Positions 18,651-26,937 of a stretch of 64,000 bases of DNA are shown in pieces; the first letter of the stretch is position 1; each line of letters begins with the position of its first letter. The notes beneath the pieces are model-generated. The model searched no databases and was not told the DNA's origin. It saw only the letters and a program-made list of their open reading frames with translations. The stretch spans positions 3,224,001-3,288,000 of the forward strand of contig NZ_CP134145.1 in NCBI RefSeq assembly GCF_031583595.1. Reading direction: 5' to 3'. Source of the stretch: Thalassotalea psychrophila (GTDB taxonomy: Bacteria > Pseudomonadota > Gammaproteobacteria > Enterobacterales > Alteromonadaceae). Position numbers and translations under genes: made by a program.

Positions 18651-19256
18651 CTTCTGGCCAAAATTGATCCCCTGCTTTAAAAACTCTAGCTCTTCAGGAG
18701 TAGACTCTCGTCCTAAAATTTTATTCCTATACGGAAAACGACCAAATTCCTCAATAATTTCAAGATGCTGCTTAGCATAGTTTAATGAACCGCGAATAAA
18801 CTCTTGCTGTGCTGTGCCTTGATACACTTGCTGTAAACGCTGAAATTCAACAACACAGACTTGCTGCATTTTTAAATTTTCAGCATGCTCTAATGGATGA
18901 TAAAAGAACGCTCTTTCAACTAACTGTAATTGCTTATCATAACCTTTCGATAACCCTTTCAAACAGTAATCTAAGGCTAAATGATCACTTAGAAATGCTC
19001 TATCAGTACCTCGATACATATTTCTGGGCATTTGGTCGAGTAAAATAATTAATGCCATTGTGCCTTTTGCCGACTCGAGCCAATTAGCTAACAAGCCATG
19101 AAAAGCTTGCTCATATAAATGCTCAAATTGTTTTTTTATATTTTCATCGTCTTCGGGCGTTGACTGATACCAAAGTTTATTTTTTTCAGTAGGTGAAAGT
19201 TGGTCATTAATTTTTCCAAACCAAAAGTCGATAACTTTATTAATATTACCACTCAT
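18648..19256 (-). CDS. DUF924 family protein
   Basis: 202 residues. The pattern VIDFWFGK (about 7-14), LILLDQMPRNMYRGTDRAFLSD (about 70-90) and FYHPLEHAEN (about 113-122) is the DUF924 signature. The fold is predicted all-helical and TPR-like, and the protein is cytoplasmic. No biochemical role is established. It starts opposite the heat-shock gene promoter and converges on tpx. A GGAAA ribosome site precedes the ATG. Confidence 0.85.
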   Translation of the reverse strand: MSGNINKVIDFWFGKINDQLSPTEKNKLWYQSTPEDDENIKKQFEHLYEQAFHGLLANWLESAKGTMALIILLDQMPRNMYRGTDRAFLSDHLALDYCLKGLSKGYDKQLQLVERAFFYHPLEHAENLKMQQVCVVEFQRLQQVYQGTAQQEFIRGSLNYAKQHLEIIEEFGRFPYRNKILGRESTPEELEFLKQGINFGQK

Positions 19257-19325
19257 TTTATTTCCTTATTTTTCATAACCTTAATGAAACATTGTAAATT
19301 AATTGCAAATTTATTTTGATTTTTC

Positions 19326-19353
19326 CTTGAAAATAAAACATCTGTCCGCATCT
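19326..19353 (+). promoter_or_regulatory. Sigma-32 (heat-shock) promoter
   Basis: CTTGAAA (19326-19332), a 13-bp spacer and CCGCATCT (19346-19353). Against the consensus CTTGAAA/CCCCATNT there is a single mismatch. It lies about 165 bp upstream of the small heat-shock gene, leaving a leader of about 160 nt. Confidence 0.85.
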
Positions 19354-19498
19354 CTTTATTGTAGTCGCCATAAAGGAACTACAACAGCCAAGTTGATAAT
19401 TATTCAATTGGTAAAATTAACCGCCTGTTCTTAATGAAAGGCACTTTATATTTATTAAATCACTATTTTATATAGATCGCAGAGATTTAATAATCAAC

Positions 19499-19520
19499 AT
19501 ATTGCTAAATAATAGGATAT
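19499..19520 (+). promoter_or_regulatory. ROSE-type RNA thermometer hairpin over the ribosome site
   Basis: ATATTGCTA (19499-19507) pairs with TAGGATAT (19513-19520) around a 5-nt loop. The pairing contains one bulged G (19504) and a U-G pair opposite the AGGA Shine-Dalgarno (19514-19517). The UUGCU/AGGA pairing with an unpaired G is the hallmark of the last hairpin of ROSE elements, which melt on heat shock to expose the ribosome site. Confidence 0.75.
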
Positions 19521-19524
19521 GACT

Positions 19525-19983
19525 ATGCGTACAATTACAAAAGATTTCAGCCCACTTTACCGTTCACTTATTGGTGCCGAGCACTTAGCGTCAATGATGG
19601 ACAAAGCCACTAAAGCAGAAAAACAACCTGCTTACCCTCCTTACAACATTGAATCTATTGCCGACGATAAATATCGAATTACCATGGCAGTGGCTGGTTT
19701 TGTTGAAAGCGAACTCGATATTGAATCGAAAGCCAATGCATTAATTGTTACCGGAACCAAAGTTCCTAATGAAGAAGATGCGACCAAAAAATTCCTCTAT
19801 CAAGGTATTGCCGAACGCAACTTTGAAAGAAAGTTCCAAATAGCTGATCATGTAAAAGTTATTTCAGCTCATATGGAAAATGGTTTATTACACATAGACT
19901 TAGTAAGAGAAATTCCTGAAGCATTAAAGCCTCGTAAAATTGCTATTAATGGTAAAAGCGTACTAGAAGGAAATGCTAACTAA
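19525..19983 (+). CDS. ibpA: Small heat-shock protein, Hsp20/IbpA family
   Basis: 152 residues from the ATG at 19525. The ATG at 19519 is only one base from the AGGA ribosome site, so it is rejected, while 19525 is 7 nt away and gives MRTI...FSPLYRS, as in IbpA. The alpha-crystallin domain spans about residues 35-130 (YRITMAVAGFVESELDIE; ...GIAERNFERKFQIADHVKV). IbpA-type chaperones hold unfolding proteins in aggregates until DnaK/ClpB act. Control appears double: a sigma-32 promoter and a ROSE thermometer. Confidence 0.93.
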   Translation: MRTITKDFSPLYRSLIGAEHLASMMDKATKAEKQPAYPPYNIESIADDKYRITMAVAGFVESELDIESKANALIVTGTKVPNEEDATKKFLYQGIAERNFERKFQIADHVKVISAHMENGLLHIDLVREIPEALKPRKIAINGKSVLEGNAN

Positions 19984-20051
19984 GGTCTGATTTGCTCGCG
20001 CAATAAAGCCCAACATACTACATGTTGGCATTTTATCTCCCTATACCTTTT

Positions 20052-20076
20052 GCCCAGCTAATGCTGGGCTTTTTTG
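20052..20076 (+). terminator. Intrinsic terminator of the small heat-shock gene
   Basis: GCCCAGC-TAAT-GCTGGGC followed by six T. Confidence 0.9.
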
Positions 20077-20130
20077 TATATGGATATACTTATCCACGGC
20101 AGGCATGGATAGCATTTTGAGTGGGTTTAC

Positions 20131-20286
20131 TTCAGGGATGAAGGAATGCCAACCTAACATGGATGTTAAAAGGTTGGCTCAATTCAGGGATGAAGGAATG
20201 CCAACCTAACATGGATGTTAAAAGATTGGCTCAATTCAGGGATGGCGAGAAAGGAATGACAATCTAACAGTGACACCAAAATTTGA
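20131..20286. repeat. 52-bp tandem repeat, three copies, dispersed hairpin family
   Basis: TTCAGGGATGAAGGAATGCC starts at 20131, 20183 and 20235 (period 52). Each unit carries a hairpin CCAACC...GGTTGG with core AACAT-GG-ATGTT. The third copy is diverged and loses the core. Copy 2 has GATTGG instead of GGTTGG. The remaining 222 bp to the next gene show no ORF or clear promoter. Confidence 0.75.
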
Positions 20287-20508
20287 CGCCTTAATTTCTT
20301 AACCCACCATAGGTGTACTTAATATATAACCCCACACACTTAATTGTACTTATCTCCAACAAACTCAGTAACAACGCGACTTGTCGGTACTCTTACCAGT
20401 TAAATTAGTTATTTACTTACTGTAAAAAACTGGCATACTGCCGCAACGTAACGGCAATTTAACATTTTTTTAACGGTTGCAGTCCTGGTTGAGTATTACA
20501 GAGAATTT

Positions 20509-21849
20509 ATGAATAATTGTCATACACAGAGCAAACACCATGTGCTCCTGCTAAGTTTTTTTTACGCTATTACTATCGCTGCTTTTTATTTAGCTGCAAC
20601 AAGTACTAGCACTGAGAATGAAAATTTAGCTCTTGCCCGAACGTTTGTTTGTATCTTGTTATTACCAGTATTAAGTAAATACATTATCCAGTTAATAGCA
20701 TTGCCGTTTTATAGCGTAAAAGAAAAATTCCCGCAGACAAACAAACAACTTAAAAGCACTTCTACACTGTCAGTTTCAGTAATAATTCCAGCATATAATG
20801 AAGAAGTGGGAATTATTAAAACGTTAAAATCTGTACTTAATACTCACTATGAATACTTAGAAATAGTAATAGTTAATGACGGCTCTACAGATAATACTCA
20901 TGATCTTGTTAATGAGTTTATAGAAAATGAAAAGAGTGATTATAATGCCGAAATCAAATACCTTAAATTAAACAATGGCGGCAAAGCTAAAGCATTAAAC
21001 AAAGCGTTAAAGTTAGCAAGTAATGACATCGTAATGACTATTGATGGTGACTGTTTGATGGATAAAAACGCTATAACGAATACTGTTAAACGCTTTAATT
21101 GCGAAACAATTGGTGCTGTTGCCGGAAATGTTATTGTTGGTAATAAATCTAAAACTATCGAAGTGATTCAACAGCTAGAATACTTATGTGGATTTTTCTT
21201 AAGGCGTGCTGATTCAGTATTTAACTCTGTATTTATTATTGGCGGAGCCGCAGCGGCCTATCGCCGAAATGTATTAATAGAAGTGGGTGATTTTTGTACT
21301 GATATCGTCACCGAAGATATTGAAATGTCTACTCGTATTTTGGCGGCGGGTTATAAAACTAGGTATGCGGCTGACGCGGTTACCTTTACCGAAGGGCCAT
21401 CTAATTGGCGCTGTTTGTTTGATCAAAGACTGCGTTGGAAGTTTGGCCGCTTTCAAACGTTCATCAAATTTCAAAACATTTTCTTCAGCAAGAACAAACA
21501 ACACAATAAATACTTAACTTGGCTGCTTTTACCTATTGCTGTTTATGCTGAGTTTATACTCCTCATTGAAGTGCTCGTACTTGCTGTATTTTTCACTTAT
21601 ACCTTTGTTTGTAACGATTACCTGCCTTTAGTGGTTCTGATAACAGTAATGGCAACAATTATAATGATACAAATCTGTTTTGATTCAAAAAGACACTTTC
21701 ATAAAAACTTATTTGTCATTGCTCCTGTTGCTTGGCTAATGTTTTTAACTGTAGATATAGTTGAGTTTCAAGCGCTGTATAGAAGCTTGAAGCGCTTGTA
21801 CAAAAAAGAGAACCTACAGTGGCAAAAATGGGTAAGAATAGGCTTATAG
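20509..21849 (+). CDS. Membrane glycosyltransferase, family 2 (processive type)
   Basis: 446 residues. Two N-terminal membrane helices (about 12-33 and 43-66) and a GT2 catalytic domain starting SVIIPAYNEE (about 90) are followed by further helices from about 335. Catalytic motifs are NDGST, DGDC (DxD), TEDIE and QRLRW, the Q/RxxRW motif of processive synthases such as PgaC/IcaA, NodC and cellulose synthase. It probably makes and extrudes a beta-linked polysaccharide. No PgaB/PgaD-like partners are adjacent, so the product is unknown. Its codon use is AT-rich, but not clearly foreign. Confidence 0.85.
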   Translation: MNNCHTQSKHHVLLLSFFYAITIAAFYLAATSTSTENENLALARTFVCILLLPVLSKYIIQLIALPFYSVKEKFPQTNKQLKSTSTLSVSVIIPAYNEEVGIIKTLKSVLNTHYEYLEIVIVNDGSTDNTHDLVNEFIENEKSDYNAEIKYLKLNNGGKAKALNKALKLASNDIVMTIDGDCLMDKNAITNTVKRFNCETIGAVAGNVIVGNKSKTIEVIQQLEYLCGFFLRRADSVFNSVFIIGGAAAAYRRNVLIEVGDFCTDIVTEDIEMSTRILAAGYKTRYAADAVTFTEGPSNWRCLFDQRLRWKFGRFQTFIKFQNIFFSKNKQHNKYLTWLLLPIAVYAEFILLIEVLVLAVFFTYTFVCNDYLPLVVLITVMATIIMIQICFDSKRHFHKNLFVIAPVAWLMFLTVDIVEFQALYRSLKRLYKKENLQWQKWVRIGL

Positions 21850-21857
21850 TTAATACC

Positions 21858-22664
21858 TTATTTAATAGTTAAGGTATTAAATATAATATCAGCGACTTCC
21901 TCAGCATGGCTTATAGGAGCCATATGCCCTGCTAGTATTTCACATTCGGTAACATTAGGTAATACGCTTAATAAGCGCTTGATCACTTCGCCACTAATTT
22001 GTGGGCTATGAGAGCCATGCATTAACAGCACAGGACATGAGATCTTAGCACATACATCTAAAGTGTATTTTTCAGAGATTAAGCCAATAAAGTCTAAATT
22101 AACTTTATTGATATCACTCATCATAAGTTGTCGAATTTTTACAGGTAAATTATCAAAAAAACCTTTTCGATTCCATGTGTCGGTGAAATATCTAGCAGCC
22201 TGTTCATCTGATGAGGAAGCTACAACTTTTGCAAAATCATCAACCTCCTCTCGAGCTATAGTACCCTGTTCAAGTAAATGAAACGCCACCGGCTCATACA
22301 TGTTTAAACTTAATAATCTATTAGGATTTTGCACTGCTATCTTTAGTGCATTGGCGCCACCTAACGAATGACCAACCAAATGAAACGGCCTGTCAGCTAT
22401 AACATTAGCAATCACATTCATAATTCGCTTATATTCAGTGTTTAACGAATAGCTTTCAGGGTTTTCAACTTGTGGCGCACTACCATAACCTAGGAGGTCG
22501 ATATTGATAGTTAAAAATTCATCGGCAAGCTTCGTTTCAAGTGTACGCCATTGACTACTGCTACTTAATGAGCTGTGCAGCATAACGACCGCGCCACCAT
22601 TTGGATTGCCTTTAACAAATACACCTGAATTTTGCTTTTCTACATTCACCACAACAATTACCAA
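21858..22664 (-). CDS. Alpha/beta hydrolase
   Basis: About 268 residues. The oxyanion-side motif VMLHSSLSSSSQW (about 27-39), nucleophile elbow GHSLGG (about 96-101, Ser), acid region LLMHGSHSP and late histidine in GHMAPIS complete a plausible Ser-Asp-His set. The sequence resembles general esterase/epoxide-hydrolase-like proteins, and the substrate cannot be read. The start is uncertain: a TTG at 22664 lies very close to AAGGTG, and GTG codons at residues 5 and 6 are alternatives. No signal peptide. Confidence 0.8.
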   Translation of the reverse strand: MVIVVVNVEKQNSGVFVKGNPNGGAVVMLHSSLSSSSQWRTLETKLADEFLTINIDLLGYGSAPQVENPESYSLNTEYKRIMNVIANVIADRPFHLVGHSLGGANALKIAVQNPNRLLSLNMYEPVAFHLLEQGTIAREEVDDFAKVVASSSDEQAARYFTDTWNRKGFFDNLPVKIRQLMMSDINKVNLDFIGLISEKYTLDVCAKISCPVLLMHGSHSPQISGEVIKRLLSVLPNVTECEILAGHMAPISHAEEVADIIFNTLTIK

Positions 22665-22719
22665 TTCACCTTAATAGCGTTTATTATAAGTGAAATTTTT
22701 TTATTTCTATATTGAATTA

Positions 22720-22971
22720 ATGGCAAAACCGAACAAAAAGCTACCGACTAAAAGTGTCTATATTTACTGTAATAATTGTAAATATAAACTCTTCAAATAT
22801 AAAAAAGGAGGCAAAGGATCATTGCTTAAGTGTTTTAAAGAGAGGATTGTTGAGGATTTTACCATTACTCCTTGTATGTGCCCTAATTGCGAAACAATAT
22901 TTGCTAGAGATACCTTAGTTAATGGCACGCCAGCCTTTAAAATAATTGGAAATAAAGCTTATTGTAAGTAA
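22720..22971 (+). CDS. Small cysteine-rich (zinc-ribbon-like) protein
   Basis: 83 residues from the ATG at 22720; a GTG at 22690 would add ten hydrophobic residues. It is strongly basic, with CNNC near residue 17, a single Cys in LLKCFKE and CMCPNC near residue 54, then a terminal YCK. The paired CxxC motifs suggest a zinc ribbon, perhaps nucleic-acid-binding. I do not recognise the family. The ribosome site is weak, which lowers confidence in both the start and expression. Confidence 0.55.
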   Translation: MAKPNKKLPTKSVYIYCNNCKYKLFKYKKGGKGSLLKCFKERIVEDFTITPCMCPNCETIFARDTLVNGTPAFKIIGNKAYCK

Positions 22972-22988
22972 GACAGTTCTAAATTAAC

Positions 22989-23018
22989 GAATTCGCAGTA
23001 ATCTCACACTGCGAATTC
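22989..23018. terminator. Bidirectional terminator hairpin
   Basis: GAATTCGCAGT and ACTGCGAATTC, a perfect 11-bp stem with 8-nt loop, between the convergent zinc-ribbon gene and the next minus-strand gene. Confidence 0.7.
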
Positions 23019-23030
23019 ATTTCAAAGTTG

Positions 23031-23465
23031 TTACCTAACTAAAGCAATATTATTCTCTGCATTGTCAATATAGTTAACATATTGGTCGAGAATTTCTTGG
23101 GCTTTTTCTTCGCCGCCCGCTATTTCATTTAACGCTGCACGCCATTTTTTACCATTAGGTCCTTTCTCCCAAGTTAAGTCATTTACTCCGCCTTCCATAT
23201 GCCATACAACGAGAAGGTCATAATCACCTGTTTGTAATTCCATAATCACTTCCGGTGCTGGAGTTTTGGCTTTTACTGTTGCTGGACGATAATAATCACT
23301 AATAATTTTTAATGCTTCATCGCGCTTTCCAGGCTTAAAATTAATTTTTACCACGTTTTTCCAAGTAACGCTTTTATCATAGCGTTTACCGTCTTCAGCA
23401 ATGCTAATATTGCTTGCCATTAAAAATGATGCTGTTAATACGCTCATTACTATTTTTTTATACAT
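23031..23465 (-). CDS. Secreted small protein, possible dimeric alpha-beta barrel fold
   Basis: 144 residues from the ATG at 23465. GGAAC lies 7 nt upstream, and the signal peptide (MYKKIVMSVLTASFLMASNISIA) starts there, whereas the longer frame back to 23552 has no such logic. The mature part (VVKINFKPGKRDEALKIISDYYRPA...EVIMELQTGDYDLLVVWHMEGG) has the beta-alpha-beta rhythm of the ABM/ferredoxin-like dimeric barrel domains. The function is unknown; it is probably periplasmic. Confidence 0.65.
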   Translation of the reverse strand: MYKKIVMSVLTASFLMASNISIAEDGKRYDKSVTWKNVVKINFKPGKRDEALKIISDYYRPATVKAKTPAPEVIMELQTGDYDLLVVWHMEGGVNDLTWEKGPNGKKWRAALNEIAGGEEKAQEILDQYVNYIDNAENNIALVR

Positions 23466-23655
23466 TTTGTTTGTTCCATTGCTCGAAAACACAAGAACAT
23501 TCCCTACTACCTTGTTACCACCTTGTGCATGATTACTATTCGAAAATAACAATCTGAACCTTAAACACTAGTACAAATTCTTTAGTAAACAAGTAATTGT
23601 CTTTGCGGGCTTTTATTAGTAGATTAATTATCTAGAGAATTTATTGAGGAATATA

Positions 23656-24255
23656 ATGAATATTTATGGCGACAGTAAATCGGGAAATTGTTACAAACTA
23701 CAATTAGCCTGTGCCAATTTAGGCATCGAATATACTTGGATAGAACTAAACATTTTAAATAAAGAAACACAAAGTGAAGAGTTTTTATCAAAAAATCCTA
23801 ACGGCAAAATCCCCATTATTGAATTATCATCAGCAGAGGTTTTAACTGAGTCTAATGCCATTTTGAATTACCTTGCTGATAACTCCACACTATTGCCAAC
23901 AGATCCTTTAAATAGAGCGAAAGTACTGCAATGGCAATTCTTTGAACAGTACTCGCATGAGCCTTATGTAGCCGTAGCTCGATTTATTGAAAAATATTTA
24001 GGCTTACCAGAAGAAAGGCTATTGGAATATAAACAAAAGCAGGTTGGTGGCTACAAAGCATTAGATATTATGGAACAGCATTTATCGACAAATTTATTTT
24101 TCGTTAATGATACCTATTCGATTGCTGACATTTCGTTATACGCATATACCCATGTTGCAAATGAAGGTGGGTTTGATTTGTCTTCATACCCAAATATTAA
24201 GCATTGGCTAACAAGGATTGGACAACAACCCGGTTACCGTCCAATGCATAATTAA
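23656..24255 (+). CDS. Glutathione S-transferase family protein
   Basis: 199 residues from the ATG at 23656, 5 nt after GAGGA; the TTG at 23644 lies before the ribosome site and is rejected. The thioredoxin-like N-domain (MNIYGDSKSGNCYKLQLA) has Ser/Cys near the active site, cis-Pro motif GKIPIIEL and ES in LTESNAI. The C-terminal helical domain contains the N-capping SIADISLYAY motif. The protein conjugates or reduces small electrophiles with glutathione. The exact class and substrate are unknown. Confidence 0.88.
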   Translation: MNIYGDSKSGNCYKLQLACANLGIEYTWIELNILNKETQSEEFLSKNPNGKIPIIELSSAEVLTESNAILNYLADNSTLLPTDPLNRAKVLQWQFFEQYSHEPYVAVARFIEKYLGLPEERLLEYKQKQVGGYKALDIMEQHLSTNLFFVNDTYSIADISLYAYTHVANEGGFDLSSYPNIKHWLTRIGQQPGYRPMHN

Positions 24256-24262
24256 GTTAGGC

Positions 24263-24625
24263 TTAGTATTGCAGAGTAAACAGCAGCTCGGTTAAATCGG
24301 GCTGCCATTGGAATTCTTTAAGCTTTATTCGACCATTTAATACAACTATTTCTTCAGATTGCAGTAAACCTTTTTGTTTATCGAAATATTCACTGCCGAT
24401 AGGGAATGAAATTTTACCTTGAGAATTGATCACCCGCTGCCAAGGTACATTTAATTTTTTTGGCGCAAAGCCTAATGCTCTCCCTACTAACCTAGCTTTA
24501 CCAGGCAAGCCAGCTAAGTCAGCAATTTGACCATAACTGGCAACCCTACCTTTAGGAATACAAAGCACTGTTTGCCAGATTTTTTGATAGTTAATATTAA
24601 CTGGTTTTGTTGACTCTAAAGACAC
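24263..24625 (-). CDS. Alkyltransferase-like protein (ATL), catalytically inert MGMT relative
   Basis: 120 residues. It has the MGMT DNA-binding fold (IPKGRVASYGQIADLAG; ARLVGRALG), but the active-site PCHRV is PWQRV here, so the methyl-accepting cysteine is replaced by Trp. This is the signature of the Atl/YbaZ family, which binds O6-alkylguanine and hands it to nucleotide excision repair. The true methyltransferase is the separate ogt gene at 38696. It lies immediately downstream of the FG-GAP protein gene on the same strand (5 nt). Confidence 0.9.
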   Translation of the reverse strand: MSLESTKPVNINYQKIWQTVLCIPKGRVASYGQIADLAGLPGKARLVGRALGFAPKKLNVPWQRVINSQGKISFPIGSEYFDKQKGLLQSEEIVVLNGRIKLKEFQWQPDLTELLFTLQY

Positions 24626-24630
24626 GAATC

Positions 24631-26157
24631 CTACTTTACTTCTAATATTAATAAACGGTTTTGCTTATCTGCACCATCTTCACTAGCGTAGCGTACTATT
24701 AACTCAGCCTTACCATCTAAATTTAAGTCATCACTGGTTATTAATGCACCGTTGTTAGGTAAGCGAATATCTAGTATTTGTGAGTGTTTATTTAAGATAT
24801 TGCCTTTTTTCAAGCCAGGGAATATTTTCAGCTGATTTTCATCTTCAGATAAAATCAGCTCTTTCGCGCCATCACCATCAAGGTCGGCTAATTTAATAAC
24901 CGGAGCACCGCTTTTCCCTGAAGACAGACTAAATTTCATCTGAACTTGTTCACTAATGCGTTGCTGATAACGTTGTTTAGAATCAAGTGCAAAAATAAGA
25001 ACATCTTGATCAACACTGCCGGTAAGCAAAGCACCGATAATTTGTGAAACAGATATATCAAATGATGATGCCATCACTTCATGACGATCATCGTTATTCA
25101 AATCGACAAAATCTAACTGCGCTAACGTACCTTCAGATTTAATCGAAGTATCAGCCTTACTTAAATAAGTTAATTTTCCAGAATCATCTCTCCCGAGATA
25201 TACTTCATAATCATTGCTCTTATCTAATACTCCAGAGCTTTGGGTAAAGCGGACAATAAGATCCGGGATTGCATCATTATTAATGTCTTTAAGCGTATCA
25301 ACCGAGCGGTGAGCGAAGTCACTTTGATCTAAATTTTTACCATCAGCGCCTCTTGAATCCCACCAATTAGTCGAGGTGATATTTTCGTTAACCGAAATTG
25401 ATGTCGGCTCAGTTACAAACTGACCCAAGTTATTTTGAGTAAACGTTAACAACTCGCCATTGCCAGCAATGACAATGTCTTTATGTTGATCAAAATTAGT
25501 ATCAATTAAATAATATGGTTTTTCGGTATAGCTTACGCTGCCATCAAATATTTCAACGGTTGGATTAATAGGTAAATTTTGTTTAATAAAGCTATCATTA
25601 CCTTGGTTTAAATAAATATTTAAGTTGCGAAAATCAGATAAGATCACATCACTTAAGCCATCATTATTTAAATCAGTTACAAAGTTAGCTTGTTTTAAAT
25701 AATCAGCATTTTGATTAACGTAAATAGAGCTGACATTAACTAAATCAATAAAAGGTTGTTTAAGACTAGGATCAAATAGAACAACTTTATCACTGGCAAG
25801 GAAATATAGAGATTGCTCTCCTACAGTGTTTTCATCACTGACATCAAAACTAAAATAAGAATTTGATAACTCAACATTTAACGCGAGTTTATATTGCTGT
25901 TCCTTATCATCAAACGCAAACAACGCTAGCTGCGGGGTACTATCCTTTTCACCAATTAAAATAATCTCTTTACCAGCGTTTGCTAACAAATTGGCACGAA
26001 TAGGCTCTTGGCTTATGTTAAATGGCGCAGTTAATTGAAAATGCGAAAAATCATAAAAATCTCTAGCAGATGCCGTTGATGCAAATGCCATACTAGTTAA
26101 AGCTAGAATACTTAATATATAGCTGTGAAAACTTTTGTTTGTCATTGTAATTACCAT
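24631..26157 (-). CDS. Secreted FG-GAP/VCBS-repeat beta-propeller protein
   Basis: 508 residues. A signal peptide ends near STASA-RD. The rest consists of repeats with Asp-rich calcium-loop patterns (TDLNNDGLSDVIL, KDINNDAIPDLIV, VDLNNDDRHEVMA, ADLDGDGAKELIL, DDLNLDGKAELIV), typical of an integrin-alpha-like propeller. It is probably a periplasmic or surface protein; the ligand is unknown. The ATG at 26157 overlaps the end of the upstream SDR gene (CCATGGTAA), so translation may be coupled; an ATG at 26145 gives a cleaner signal peptide. Confidence 0.8.
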   Translation of the reverse strand: MVITMTNKSFHSYILSILALTSMAFASTASARDFYDFSHFQLTAPFNISQEPIRANLLANAGKEIILIGEKDSTPQLALFAFDDKEQQYKLALNVELSNSYFSFDVSDENTVGEQSLYFLASDKVVLFDPSLKQPFIDLVNVSSIYVNQNADYLKQANFVTDLNNDGLSDVILSDFRNLNIYLNQGNDSFIKQNLPINPTVEIFDGSVSYTEKPYYLIDTNFDQHKDIVIAGNGELLTFTQNNLGQFVTEPTSISVNENITSTNWWDSRGADGKNLDQSDFAHRSVDTLKDINNDAIPDLIVRFTQSSGVLDKSNDYEVYLGRDDSGKLTYLSKADTSIKSEGTLAQLDFVDLNNDDRHEVMASSFDISVSQIIGALLTGSVDQDVLIFALDSKQRYQQRISEQVQMKFSLSSGKSGAPVIKLADLDGDGAKELILSEDENQLKIFPGLKKGNILNKHSQILDIRLPNNGALITSDDLNLDGKAELIVRYASEDGADKQNRLLILEVK

Positions 26158-26816
26158 GGTAAAACGTCACCATTTGAATGATAAAACACACCTGAATTTT
26201 CCATCGATAAATTATCAATCAAACCGACTAATCGTTGTGCAGCTTCACTTGCTGAGATATCACCACCGTGATTAACCATATCAGTTTGAACGTAGCCAGG
26301 ATGGTAAATTCCAACCGCTATATCTTTGTCTTCTAGGTCTTTAGCCAGTGATACTGCAGCAATATTAAGTGCTGCTTTACTCATTCTATAGCCATAGCGA
26401 CCACCGGATGTATTGTCGGCTATTGATCCCATTCTCGATGTGACTAAACCAATCTTGCTTGCAGCATGCAAATTACCTTGCAGCTTTTGGCACACTTGAA
26501 TAGGAGCTAAAGCATTTACTAAAAACTGCTCAGTTATAGTTTGAGTATTAAAATCAGATAAAGTTTCATCACGTAAAATACCCGCATTATTAATTAGAAT
26601 GTCGATGCTTAAATTAGCTAATGCTTGAACCATGTTATCTAAACCTTGCTCTGTAGCAACATCAACGTCTTCTATTACTCTGACACCTAAATTATTAAGC
26701 TGAGGGGAACTCTGTCTGCAAAGTGCAATAACATGTTCACCACGAGATTTATAAAGATTTGCAAAAGCAAAACCTATGCCGCGGTTTGCACCGGTAATTA
26801 CCACTGTTTTAGACAT
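26151..26816 (-). CDS. Short-chain dehydrogenase/reductase
   Basis: 221 residues from the ATG at 26816, 6 nt after AAGGG; a TTG at 26822 is less likely. The NAD(P) motif TGANRGIG (residues 7-14), NNAG (about 77-80), a catalytic Ser in VTSRMGS and YxxxK in YGYRMSKAA are all present. After the active site comes HPGYVQTDM, as in the CsgA/YciK-like subgroup. The substrate is unknown. It heads a small minus-strand run with the FG-GAP protein and ATL genes. Confidence 0.88.
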   Translation of the reverse strand: MSKTVVITGANRGIGFAFANLYKSRGEHVIALCRQSSPQLNNLGVRVIEDVDVATEQGLDNMVQALANLSIDILINNAGILRDETLSDFNTQTITEQFLVNALAPIQVCQKLQGNLHAASKIGLVTSRMGSIADNTSGGRYGYRMSKAALNIAAVSLAKDLEDKDIAVGIYHPGYVQTDMVNHGGDISASEAAQRLVGLIDNLSMENSGVFYHSNGDVLPW

Positions 26817-26937
26817 GTTCAACCCTTAAATGAAATTGTGTGTACTGATATAAACAACAGTATGTCTAAACTTTAACTTAAAATCACAGCTAATTTGTAA
26901 TAAGTTATTAACATATCCACTTTAGGTAAAAACAAAC

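Noticed and set aside
20131-20286. CRISPR-like array
   Set aside because: The 52-bp units are contiguous, with no variable spacers, and decay along the array; it belongs to a dispersed hairpin family.
23466-23552. Longer N-terminus of the secreted protein at 23031
   Set aside because: The ribosome site and signal peptide both point to the ATG at 23465.
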